A DNA stretch of 64,000 nucleotides from Siphonodentalium dalli (Eukaryota > Mollusca > Scaphopoda > Gadilida > Siphonodentaliidae), in assembly GCA_032622095.1 (NCBI GenBank), contig CP136066.1, positions 42,793,835 through 42,857,834 of the forward strand, given 5' to 3'. The position numbers and the translations under genes were made by a program. Shown in pieces: positions 25,398-35,264 of the stretch (position 1 is its first letter; each line of letters opens with the position of its first letter). The notes beneath the pieces were generated by a model that was given only the letters and a program-made list of their open reading frames with translations, was not told the DNA's origin and ran no database searches.

Positions 25398-25733
25398 ATG
25401 ACCACGCCACCGATAATCCCGAATGCTATCACAACAATGTTGGACTCCATGCATGTCGCGCCTTGTGTGAGCTGGTCACTCTATGCACACACAGGCGGAT
25501 ACCAGTTGGTTTTGGACTTCCAGTCCTGCCCGGCAAAGCCCTTATCAGGTCTCTCTACCGGGAGAGGACTGGAAACTACCAAACCAGCCAGGAAGAAGCG
25601 AAAGAAAAAGACTCCATCCAGGAAAAAGAGAGACACAGAGAGATTGGCTGCGTGGAAAAAGAGGAAATCGACTGATACCACACAAGGCGACACCTCCCGC
25701 GTAGCCGAGATCGATGCACGCCCGAAGTGGTAA
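25398..25733 (+). CDS. ORF A of a compact multi-frame coding module (possible retroelement)
   Basis: The frame is open from 25245; the first ATG is 25398, giving 111 residues. The C-terminal half is strongly basic (KPARKKRKKKTPSRKKRD, then ERLAAWKKRK). K-x-P-S-x-x-x-R-D followed by R-x-x-A-W resembles motifs I recall from uncharacterised mobile-element proteins of marine invertebrates; that is memory, not a search result. The stop overlaps the next ATG as TAATG. The stretch is clearly richer in GC than its surroundings and looks coding. Function unknown; nucleic-acid binding is inferred from charge. Confidence 0.5.
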   Translation: MTTPPIIPNAITTMLDSMHVAPCVSWSLYAHTGGYQLVLDFQSCPAKPLSGLSTGRGLETTKPARKKRKKKTPSRKKRDTERLAAWKKRKSTDTTQGDTSRVAEIDARPKW

Positions 25734-26149
25734 TGGACTCTCCATCGCCACGGATAGACGCGGACACATCCCTTTTCAATCCGAAGACGCCGGAATACAC
25801 CGAACCGGAGTCTTCACCTGGCTCTCCTACAGCAAACGAAGCACCAACATCCGACTCCGAAGACACATCTGACTCCGACACCAACGACACATCTGACTCC
25901 AACCCAGACGACACATCTGACTCCAACCCAGACGACACATCTGATTCCGACTCCGACGACACATCTGATTCCGACTCCGATTCCGAAGAAAAAGAAAGAC
26001 AAAAGCACACAATGGAACTTTTAGCGAAAGTACAAGAATCATTAAGACAAGCCGAGTTACAACAAACCGAAACCGAAAAGCTCTTCAATCGTCCGACTTC
26101 AAGTTACCAAACATCACCATCCGAACCACCGCCAAAAAAAGAGAAATAG
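25733..26149 (+). CDS. ORF B: acidic Ser/Asp-repeat protein with helical tail
   Basis: The ATG at 25733-25735 shares its A with the stop of ORF A. The 138 residues begin MDSPSPRIDADTS, then carry tandem TSDS(N/D)xDD units from about residue 42 to 85, then a charged, probably coiled-coil helix (EEKERQKHTMELLAKVQESL) and a Pro-rich end. The TAG at 26147-26149 follows a run of seven A (26134-26140). The DNA repeats of the acidic part are 18-24 bp. It could be a phosphoprotein-like spacer; no family recognised. Confidence 0.5.
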   Translation: MDSPSPRIDADTSLFNPKTPEYTEPESSPGSPTANEAPTSDSEDTSDSDTNDTSDSNPDDTSDSNPDDTSDSDSDDTSDSDSDSEEKERQKHTMELLAKVQESLRQAELQQTETEKLFNRPTSSYQTSPSEPPPKKEK

Positions 26150-26367
26150 AAATAGAAAGACACAAAACAACCGCCGCTAGGACTCCCCCACCACGCTTTC
26201 GCCGCCTTGCCTCCAACCACAGCACCTACAACAGCCAAAATTACCGATCTTCATCGAATAAATCAAGAAAGGGTGAAGGGACATGCAAACTGCAGTCCGA
26301 CCATCCTACCCGGCCTTCGGCCGGAAACGACTCAACAACGCAGACTAGTGTAAACGGTTTGATATAG
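26140..26367 (+). CDS. ORF C: basic, -1-frame continuation of ORF B
   Basis: In the -1 frame from base 26140 there are 75 codons without a stop before TAG at 26365-26367. The product begins REIEIERHK and has TPPPRFRRLASN, then NYRSSSNKSRKGEG. It has no ATG of its own near the start. The A7 run at the junction (CCA AAA AAA GAG) would allow slippage from ORF B into this frame; equally, a single-base indel in a decaying gene would look the same. Confidence 0.4.
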   Translation, partial: REIEIERHKTTAARTPPPRFRRLASNHSTYNSQNYRSSSNKSRKGEGTCKLQSDHPTRPSAGNDSTTQTSVNGLI

Positions 26368-26379
26368 AAATGCACATAG

Positions 26380-27350
26380 AACGAAAACGGCATTAGTTCG
26401 TGTGAGCAAAAATCGTGTCCGCTATACCGGTACGTCACGGTCAACGCCGAAGCATTGCGACAGGCAAATCAGTTTTGATTAATTGTTACTCGGGCTTGGC
26501 GAATGTGTTTTAGTTTTGGTTGTCATTTCAACCCGTGTATTTCGAATATTGAACACGGGCAGGGACGTGGCAACTTGCTCAACGGTTGGAAATTTCATAC
26601 CTGACACAACATTAGTTGTAATTTCCAAACCAACAATAGATTGAAAATGATCTTGTAGTTTGATTTTCAAACATTTTTATTGGGGGGGGGGGGGGGGGGG
26701 TTACTGTTTTCGGACCAATATTTGTATAATTTCCTACTTTTTATCAAAATTTTGGGCTGGAATGGCCATCAGCTGGAAAAATTTCAACATTATCATAGGG
26801 ACGGGTGTCAGGTTGGAAATGTCCAACACATGGCAAGAGTGTGTCCTGGTCCCTCCCCTTGGCCAGTCATCATCATCATCATATTTGTTATCTAACAGCT
26901 ATATATAAAAACTGCATGCAATTTAAGAAAACAATATTGTCCTACATTTGGTCAACATTGTCATTGGAATTGTCATCAGTTGGAAATTTTACTACATTTG
27001 GTCAAATAAAGGGTGTTGTAGGGTAACTGCAAGATTTTCATTCTTTCTTCGAACCATTATCACGTGGTATAAGGATACACTTTAAATACATGCGGCACAT
27101 ACCAAATCGCTGTTATCTGCTGATAGTTGATATATTTTTATGTCTGGCCTAAACTGGCACGACTCGCAGTGAATTGTCAATTACCAGAGTACTGATCAGC
27201 GAGCGTTCAATATTAGTAATCATGCTGTGATCACAGTAATGCGCGACACGTGACTTCATACAGATCTGTATACATTTCTACAGCAGTGTAAACGAAGCCT
27301 AAGGCACGTATCCTCGAAACAGTCGCTCACATAAACACGCACAGCAAAAT
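26380..27350. other. Non-coding stretch with a poly-G run
   Basis: A run of about 19 G interrupts at 26682-26700; repeated words CAGxTGGAAA..TTT and GGTCAA at 26760-27010 suggest a degenerate short repeat. A second poly-G run (about 10) is at 23484-23494. Confidence 0.4.
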
Positions 27351-27360
27351 AGTAAGCGAC

Positions 27361-27822
27361 AGTAAACTTAATTTAAGAAAGAAAAGACATAATTTAAAGG
27401 GAAAATCAAGCAAAGAATTTTGGAAACTAATCCGGGAACTAGATGGAAAAATATTAATAGGCCCCCACCCCGATCCAGAGTTTCAGAAATACTATGAATC
27501 TGTCGAACATGGCATCGTCTTCGAAATCAGCGGTCAACATATGCATGGGGTCCTAATGAACACCCACTTACCCTAAACTAATATAGATAATTCGATTATG
27601 AATGTTGAAATATCTCCTAACGAAATCGAGTTTGCAGCAAAGAACATTAGAAACGACAAAGCATCAGGTTTCGACTCTATACCCAATACAATAATCAAGC
27701 ATAGTATCAAGGAATTAGGAAATTTCTACAAGAAACTCTTCAATACGATATTAGAAACAAGTGGTATTCCAAAGGACTGGGCGATTGGTATGACCACTTG
27801 TTACTTAAGGGTATTGGTATAA
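27361..27822 (+). pseudogene. Reverse-transcriptase fragment of a non-LTR retrotransposon, broken
   Basis: One frame from 27361 reads LKGKSSKEFWKLIRELDGK, then after an in-frame TAA at 27574-27576 continues NEIEFAAKNIRNDKASGFDSIP and FNTILETSGIPKDWAIG. KASG-x-D-x-IP is the first conserved reverse-transcriptase block of LINE elements, and the preceding part is the linker between endonuclease and RT. After about 27790 the match continues in another frame (LLKGIGISKING...LRGITT), so a frameshift is present. The rest of the RT is missing. Confidence 0.78.
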
Positions 27823-28378
27823 GTAAAATAAATGGCCATGAAACGGGCCTTCGTGGCATAACCACGCGAACCAACCCCATCACCTACGTCCATATACAGC
27901 GAAATACGAAAAGCAAATATGATCAACACCGTTGTCACCTCACCCCAGTGATTTACGACAGACCCGATGTTAGTCCCCTATACACGCAGCCAACCCAAAA
28001 CCCCTCCACCCACCCTCTCCGCGTGTATACACGATTATTGACCTATACATTGTTTTCATATGCATGATTTTCTATATGTATGTTTGCTGCTTATTCATAA
28101 CTATACTATGTTATACCGGACACGTCCTGCGATTGGAGAATACATTCTGATTCGGAGAGAGGGTCCAGTGATTAGCAACAACTTTCACCACACACACACA
28201 CACACATGGAGATATCCCCACAATAAATGTTATCCAGTATCGTCATATAAATGTGTCGCTACGACGAAAATGTCAGATCAAGGAGGTTGGCGAAGAAGAG
28301 TCTAGTATTAGTTTTCTTTATGCCATTAGCGATTGTACTTATACTGCTGTTTTGTTGGAACTTAAAATAGACGAGTAT

Positions 28379-28537
28379 CGTGTTTTAAGCATCAGTTATC
28401 ACAGAATACTTGTGTTTTAAGCATCAGTTATCACAGAATACCCATGTTTTAAGCATCAGTTATCACAGAATACTCGTGTTTTAAGCATCTGTTATCACAG
28501 AATACTCGTGTTTTAAGCATCAGTTATCACAGAATAA
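28379..28537. repeat. Tandem array, 32-bp unit, 5 copies
   Basis: TGTTTTAAGCATCAGTTATC followed by ACAGAATACTCG repeats every 31-32 bp and runs straight into the 30-bp satellite. Confidence 0.9.
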
Positions 28538-28540
28538 CAG

Positions 28541-30484
28541 GATAACTATGCATATTTGGGAGATCCCGGTACCTATGCACATTTGGGAGATCCCGGGTAA
28601 CTATGCACATTTGGGAGATCCTAGGTAACTATGCACATTTGGGAGATCCCGGGTAACTATGCACACTTGGGAGATCCTGGGTAACTATGCACATTTGGGA
28701 GATCATTGATAACTTTGTGCACATTTGGGAGATCATGGATAACTTTGTGCACATTTGGGAGATCCCGGGTAACTATGCTCATTTGGGAGATCTTGAGTAA
28801 CTTTGTGTACATTTGGCAGATCCTGAGTAACTTTGTGCACATTTGGCAGATCCTGAGTAACTTTGTGCACATTTGGCAGATCCTGAGTAACTTTGTGCAC
28901 ATTTGGCAGATCCTGAGTAACTTTGTGCACATTTGGGAGATCATGGATAACTTTGTGCACATTTTGGGAGATCATGGGTAACTTTGTGCACATTTGGGAG
29001 ATCATGGGTAACTTTGTGCACATTTGGGAGATCATGGGTAACTTTTTGCACATTTGGGAGATCATGAGTAACTTTGTGCACATTTGGGAGATCATGGATA
29101 ACTTTGTGCACATTTGGGAGATCCCGGGTAACTATGCTCATTTGGGAGATCTTGAGTAACTTTGTGTACATTTGGCAGATCCTGAGTAACTTTGTGCACA
29201 TTTGGCAGATCCTGAGTAACTTTGTGCACATTTGGCAGATCCTGAGTAACTTTGTGCACATTTGGCAGATCCTGAGTAACTTTGTGCACATTTGGCAGAT
29301 CCTGAGTAACTTTGTGCACATTTGGGAGATCATGGATAACTTTGTGCACATTTTGGGAGATCATGGGTAACTTTGTGCACATTTGGGAGATCATGGGTAA
29401 CTTTGTGCACATTTGGGAGATCATGGGTAACTTTTTGCACATTTGGGAGATCATGAGTAACTTTGTGCACATTTGGGAGATCATAGGTAACTTTGTGCAC
29501 ATTTGGGAGATCCTGAGTAACTTTGTGCACATTTGGCAGATCCTGAGTAACTTTGTGCACATTTGGCAGATCCTGAGTAACTTTGTGCACATTTGGCAGA
29601 TCCTGAGTAACTTTGTGCACATTTGGGAGATCATGGATAACTTTGTGCACATTTTGGGAGATCATGGGTAACTTTGTGCACATTTGGGAGATCATGGGTA
29701 ACTTTGTGCACATTTGGGAGATCATGGGTAACTTTTTGCACATTTGGGAGATCCTGAGTAACTTTGTGCACATTTGGGAGATCCTGAGTAACTTTGTTGA
29801 CATTTGGGAGATCCTGAGTAACTTTGTGCACATTTGGGAGATCATGGATAACTTTGTGCACATTTTGGGAGATCATGGGTAACTTTGTGCACATTTGGGA
29901 GATCATGGGTAACTTTGTGCACATTTGGGAGATCATGGGTAACTTTTTGCACATTTGGGAGATCATGAGTAACTTTGTGCACATTTGGGAGATCATAGGT
30001 AACTTTGTGCACATTTGGGAGATCATGGGTAACTTTGTGCACATTTGGGAGATCCTGAGTAACTTTGTGCACATTTGTGAGATCATGGGTAACTTTGTGC
30101 ACATTTGGGAGATCATGGGTAACTTTGTGCACATTTGGGAGATCCTGAGTAACTTTGTGCACATTTGGGAGATCCTGAGTAACTTTGTGCACATTTGGGA
30201 GATCATGGATAACTTTGTGCACATTTGGGAGATCCTGAGTAACTTTGTGCACATTTTGGGATATCATGGGTAACTTTGTGCATATTTGGGAGATCCTGAG
30301 TAACTTTGTGCACATTTGGGAGATCATGGGTAACTTTGTACACATTTGGGAGATCATGGGTAACTTTGTGCACATTTGGGAGATCATGGGTAACTTTGTG
30401 CACATTTGGGAGATCATGGGTACCTTTTTGCACATTTGGGAGATCCTGAGTAAATTTGTGCACATTTGGGAGATCATGGATAAC
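28541..30484. repeat. 30-bp satellite, about 65 units, with higher-order structure
   Basis: The unit is TAACTTTGTGCACATTTGGGAGATCATGGG with variants CCTGAG, CATGGA, CATAGG and TTGGCAGATCC. A marker unit with one extra T (CATTTTGGG) occurs at 28961, 29350, 29651, 29862 and 30253, that is every 13, 10, 7 and 13 units, and blocks between markers are near-identical, so multi-unit blocks have been copied. Frames of 10-codon repeats are open on both strands because the period is divisible by three. Confidence 0.95.
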
Positions 30485-30499
30485 TTCATAAGGATATTT

Positions 30500-31060
30500 C
30501 GTGTGATCTTTAAATGGGAGCCATTTATTTCTTCCGAAATATCGTCAAAAAAAAAAATGGGCGCCAGCAGCCTTCTTGCATCTCAAATTTGAATACATCG
30601 GCACACCGAATTTATTGGAGAATTATTCTGAAAATTTAGCGGACGTGTTTAGTATCTCCAGAACGAATTTCGATGAAAAACATGGCCGCTGAAATGCAGT
30701 CATTTTGGATTTTACTCCTTGGATGACTAAATAATTTGGAACACCCTACAGACCACATCCATAATCCGATCGTCATCAAACTTAACATGGATCTTTTGAG
30801 TGACTATTAGATGGGAGCCATCGAATTTTACTGATTGTCACCAAACTTCACACTTCACACATTGATTTGTTCCAAAATGCGTTAAAAACATAGACGCTAG
30901 CGGCCATCTTGGATTCACATTTGAATCCATCGCACACCCTACAGACGAGATTTATTGGAGAACTGTTAAAACATTACAGGCATATTCAGGATTACTTCTA
31001 GATGGTACATTCAACACAAAAATGGCTGCCGGCGGCCATGTTGCATCTTTGTATCACTAA
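30500..31060. repeat. Degenerate tandem repeat with GGGAGCCAT and GGCCATCTTG words
   Basis: Blocks GGGAGCCATxGAATTT, AxTGGxxGCxxxxGGCCATCTTG, CATCGCACACC and TTTATTGGAGAA occur twice about 300 bp apart, with a third partial at about 31015. The words AATGGCCGCC and CCATCTTGGATT are common in invertebrate DNA transposons (recollection). No frame. Confidence 0.5.
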
Positions 31061-31075
31061 ATACTTTAAATATTT

Positions 31076-31545
31076 AAACTTTCCGAATTCGTATCGCTAC
31101 ATTGACTGTAATGTATGACATTACCTCCTCTCAAGTTGAGCTACATTGTAATTGACACTTTCATTCATTGACCAATGCATTTATAGGGAAGCAAGTTGAG
31201 TTAAATGTTTACAGGTTGGTTGGTACCCATGAAGCGTGCTGCGCCGTTACTGATCACTTATTGGAGTCATAACTGAACATTATCTTTGTACATTTATTTT
31301 AAAGGGACTTCGAAGTGGGTTCATGTGAAGTGGGTTCATGTGAAGTGGGTTCACGTGAAGTGGGTTCGTGTGAAGTGGGTTCATGTGAAGTGGGTTCATG
31401 TGAAATAACATAAAAGTCTGCAAAACAACTACGATCAACAAGTACATGAAATGAAAGTGTCAATGACTATGTAGCTCAACATGGAGAGGGGATAATGTCA
31501 TACATTGTAGATAATGGAGCAATAAGGATTGCGGAAAGTTCAAAT
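31076..31545. repeat. Inverted repeat enclosing a 15-bp minisatellite
   Basis: Arms of about 90 bp (31076-31175 and 31440-31545; TGTATGACATTA, TTGAGCTACAT and GACACTTTCATT and inverses) enclose six copies of GAAGTGGGTTCATGT (31313-31403). Confidence 0.75.
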
Positions 31546-31597
31546 GTTTAAGAAATACCGGAGGGCAACCCGAATAACCGTAGGAAGTTTGGGATTA

Positions 31598-31705
31598 ATT
31601 TGATGAAAAAAATGTTGTCTGTCGGTGTGCTGAAATATTTAGTCCATGCATGACTAAATATTTCAGCACACCCGACAGACAACATTTCTTTTTATATTTT
31701 CATCG
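31598..31705. repeat. Palindrome of about 105 bp
   Basis: GATGAAAA...ATGTTGTCTGTCGGTGTGC...AAATATTTAGTC, a 7-base centre CATGCAT, then the inverse. It follows the inverted repeat at 31076-31545, and flanking words (GAAGTGGGTTCA, AGTACATGAAAT) recur at 31792-31850. Confidence 0.8.
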
Positions 31706-32600
31706 AAAATCTTTTAAATTTGGTAGCTCCCATCTACATACAGGTGATCCTAAACACGTGCCTATTATTTTTCAAAACTATTTCCGTTTCGAAGTGGGTT
31801 CATTGTGAAATAACTAACATCAACTAGTACATGAAATATAGATTGACTTCGTTCTAATATTTATTAGTAATAACTCTCAAATAATGAGATTTCACATGTC
31901 AAAACCATTGTTATGTAAACATTACTGCTTACCAATACCAAGTACTAATACCAAAGTTTAATCACAACTTGAAGGTAAATATTGGTTGGAAATTTATAAA
32001 GTATTGAAAAATATTCTGAAAATCATATTCAGACTACAATATTTGAACTTAAATAATTAGCTATGTATGTTGACAAAATCACTATAGCAGTTTTGTTTGC
32101 ATAACAATGTTTTCAACACGCGAAATTTCGTTACTGGAGAACTATCAATAATTATTATAATTAATTGTTTTTATATATTTTTCCATGTTCATGTAATATT
32201 CGCCATAGTGATGGTGTTTTAGAGACTTATATTTTTTGCACATTTACCCAATACTCATAATATCTCAAGATGTGACAGAAGCCTAAAATAAAGTATGCAT
32301 CAACATTTATTATTAAAAAACAAAAGACGATTAAAAACGTGGAGGTTACTACAGTATGTCTTCACAAAAGTACATTCCCTGGGTGAGTAAGACCACCGAT
32401 TCACATAGCATTATCAGATATAAATATGTAATGGCGGCCATTGTTTACCATATATAGATATTTAGTTGTCTACCGTATACGTCAATCGAGCCCACTATTA
32501 GGTTATATACAACATAACACTAAACTAACGGGCATAACATAATGATTATATTGGCGAAATAACGGAGAAATTATGAAATTAAAATAAAAAAACGTTTCTT

Positions 32601-32935
32601 TTAAAGACATATTATGGACTTGTTCGGGTGCGCGAAACTTATAAGTTAGTACTCAGGCGCTATGCCAACCTGGGGAATGTAGCATTCTACTAACATCACC
32701 GACAATTTCTAAGAAATCGACCATACCACTCCATAGAAAACATCGACTGAAGTACGCCCAATTGGAAATATTTACATCTCGATTCGTGACGCAACTATCG
32801 TCGATAATCTAACGTAAATTATTTCACCATCGAGAGTCATTGCATTTAATTAATATATAAGAATCACGATACGTGTTCGTCGAGTATTCTCCATTTCTAG
32901 TTGATCACCCCACCGGAGTGTTTCACACACTTTAA
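32601..32935. mobile_element. TTAAAGACATATTA repeat, copy 2
   Basis: Same organisation as 24670-24984, with a small insertion near 32860. After its end, ATTGACTAAATAACGGAGAT is also found after copy 3, so the ancestral unit of these two may be longer. Confidence 0.7.
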
Positions 32936-33202
32936 AGACCTTTTTTTTATAAAGAAATTTATATTGACTAAATAACGGAGATATTCAAAACGGGAAAAAA
33001 TAATAAAGAGCGTTTATTTTTTCGAAGAAGTGATTTTAAATTGATGTTGGAAATTGTTTCAAACATCTCCGTTATTTCGTTGAAAATATGGTCTAGATTG
33101 GCATTATTATGTTATCACCCTTCCGATGCCGTGTCCGAAGTATGTCAATTATTGAGTTGTATATAACGTAATCGTGGGCTCGATGGCGTATACGATAGAC
33201 AA

Positions 33203-33762
33203 TTAAAGGGGTACTTTACACCATTTTCAATAAATTCGGGTAATAACAACGATCTAATATGGATATTATATTGAAAAATAAGTAATTTGAGTCGAAGATG
33301 TATTCTGTAAACGATCAGGTTAATAGGTTAACTTAAAATCAAAGTTAATAATTGGATATAAATTTAATTTATGGCTGAAGCCATAAAATAAGTTGCGAAT
33401 TTCCGTGTACAAGACGTAATCAGATTATTTCACAGACAGTGGATTGGGCAACGCGTGGCACGCATGATCGTGTAAACAATTATATTGATATGGAGCGTAA
33501 ACTCAAACCACTGACTGACTGGTGACTATACAATAACTTCAATGAGTATAATTATGGGACTAGTATACATATAATATAACATTTATTTGATACATTTGCT
33601 TGAAAACTGTACAAAAAGTACTCGACATTCCGGCTAATCTGCCATCAATAACATTCCTTCGTACTCAACAGACTTTCAAATAAATGAAATCTGGTTACCT
33701 TATTCTACGACTCAGAGACTATGGAAACCAACAACAACATTTGAGCACAGTTTCCCTTTAAG
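33203..33762. mobile_element. AAAGGGGTACTG element, copy 2, inverted
   Basis: It is about 560 bp, starting TTAAAGGGGTACTTTACACC and ending TTTCCCTTTAA, with the shared inner blocks in reverse complement. It is the longest uninterrupted copy; no open frame. Confidence 0.7.
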
Positions 33763-34245
33763 TATATATAGATGGTAAACAATGACCGTCATTTGTATGA
33801 TCATGTTATTTTGTCAAATTATGTATGAAATGATTCTAAATAGGGGGAGTTTTTGTAACTTATCCCCAATCCATTTTGTATGCTTAATTACAAATAAAAT
33901 AAGTTTAAATAAAGTAATATTTGTGTAGTTAAATGCACAACAACAATACGTATAACCTTCATGTATGTATTGTGGGGCGTGTCACAACAGTTGCTTCGGA
34001 AAGAATGTCTCGGGCCACAGTGGATGGATGCTATAGTGTCTTCGATATAAGTCAGTCCAATACGAAACGCAATGTTCATTTTAATAGGCCCGATCTAAGA
34101 AACAAAATGCACCGATGAATTCTAACTTTTCTTCGACTTAGAATGCAAGCAATTTGTGAAGATAAAGTGTCATTGGCCAATGCTTGCAATATAACGTGAA
34201 TGGTTGAATTCAAGTTTCTTGAACACTATAGTGGAGTCCGGAGAA

Positions 34246-34911
34246 TGGCTGCGAACACACGTACCAAAGTAGCGTTGGTATAGTAGGTGTGACAATTTAT
34301 TATGGTGGAGTTTGGTGACAATTGGTCGTCAAAATTAATATGCCATAGCTAGCGATGTCGTCCGCTGCATATTCGCACAATGAGTCTTCCAAAGTTCGTT
34401 ATAATCAGCCTTTTTCTTGTTTTGGTCCTTGTATAGTTCGCGTTGTTAATTCCAGATCATATCAATCAAACGTGCATGATACTAATTGCATGACATGTGA
34501 GTGCATGGAGGATTGCAACGGTCAAACACAATTATGGACGATCGATCGTGCAATTATATATATCGTAGAGAATACAATGTAGCAAAACGTAATGAGTAGA
34601 GATAAGCCTTGATGAAACGCAATGGGTTAATTGGTCAAGTCAACTCATTGTGCGGAAATATGACTAATTAACTAATTACGTTAACCATCGTCCAACCGCA
34701 CTTGACGCGGGATATGTATTGTTTATGTATTCCGTTGTCTCCGTACCATGTATATTGGCTGGGAGAAGAAAGTCTATATTGAAACTCAGCGGGCGACATG
34801 ACTATCTATATATGGCACAGAATTATGACGACCAATTGTCACCAAACTCAATCATAATAAATTGTCACACCTACTATGGCATCGCTACTGTGGTACATGT
34901 GTCCACAGCCA
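34246..34911. repeat. Inverted repeat with 0.48-kb loop, immediately downstream of the membrane-protein gene
   Basis: The left arm (about 34246-34340) and right arm (about 34820-34911) are reverse complements over roughly 90 bp with a modest number of mismatches; both contain the block TGACAATTGGTCGTC or its complement. The right arm starts only about 20 nt past the TGA of the minus-strand gene. A minus-strand AATAAA (34302-34297) lies within the far arm, so a transcript using it would carry most of both arms in its 3' untranslated region. Confidence 0.7.
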
Positions 34912-34931
34912 ATAAATAATCATCGCTATTT

Positions 34932-35264
34932 TCAGCGTAGAGTATAGGCAGCATCCTGGTGAGATATCATATCATGGTTCATCCATGACGGTTCGTATAG
35001 ATTGGTACGAAATTCCGGCTCACGTGGGTACGAAATTGCTGAAACCATTGGTTCTTCAGCGACTGTCCTATAACTATATGCCTGTGGTTCTTGAACGATA
35101 GTTCTCACATATCTAGGCTCTTCCACTACTTCCGTGACGTATTGGACGGGCTGAGGTTGTGGCACGACATATTCTACCGGCTGTCGCTCAGCGACGTACT
35201 GCACGGGCTCTGGGCGCTCCTCGGCAATGGTGGCCATTCTTGACGGTGGGCCAACATGCTGTAC
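34932..35264 (-). CDS. Exon 3: Tyr/Pro-rich cytoplasmic tail and stop codon
   Basis: The acceptor AATTTACAG lies at 35271-35265 and the exon begins with a Val codon in phase with exon 2. It encodes 110 residues: VQHVGPPSR, then an E/P/V/Q-rich stretch with three P-V-(Q/E)-Y-V repeats, further tyrosines in EEPRYV, QAYSY, SYPRE and LYEPSW, and ends AAYTLR before TGA at 34934-34932. The composition looks disordered with regularly spaced Tyr. The stretch is GC-rich relative to its surroundings. Confidence 0.75.
   Translation of the reverse strand, partial: VQHVGPPSRMATIAEERPEPVQYVAERQPVEYVVPQPQPVQYVTEVVEEPRYVRTIVQEPQAYSYRTVAEEPMVSAISYPREPEFRTNLYEPSWMNHDMISHQDAAYTLR

Noticed and set aside
28657-30592. 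Many overlapping frames of 80-215 codons on both strands
   Set aside because: All lie in the 30-bp satellite; open on both strands because the unit lacks stops and is ten codons long.
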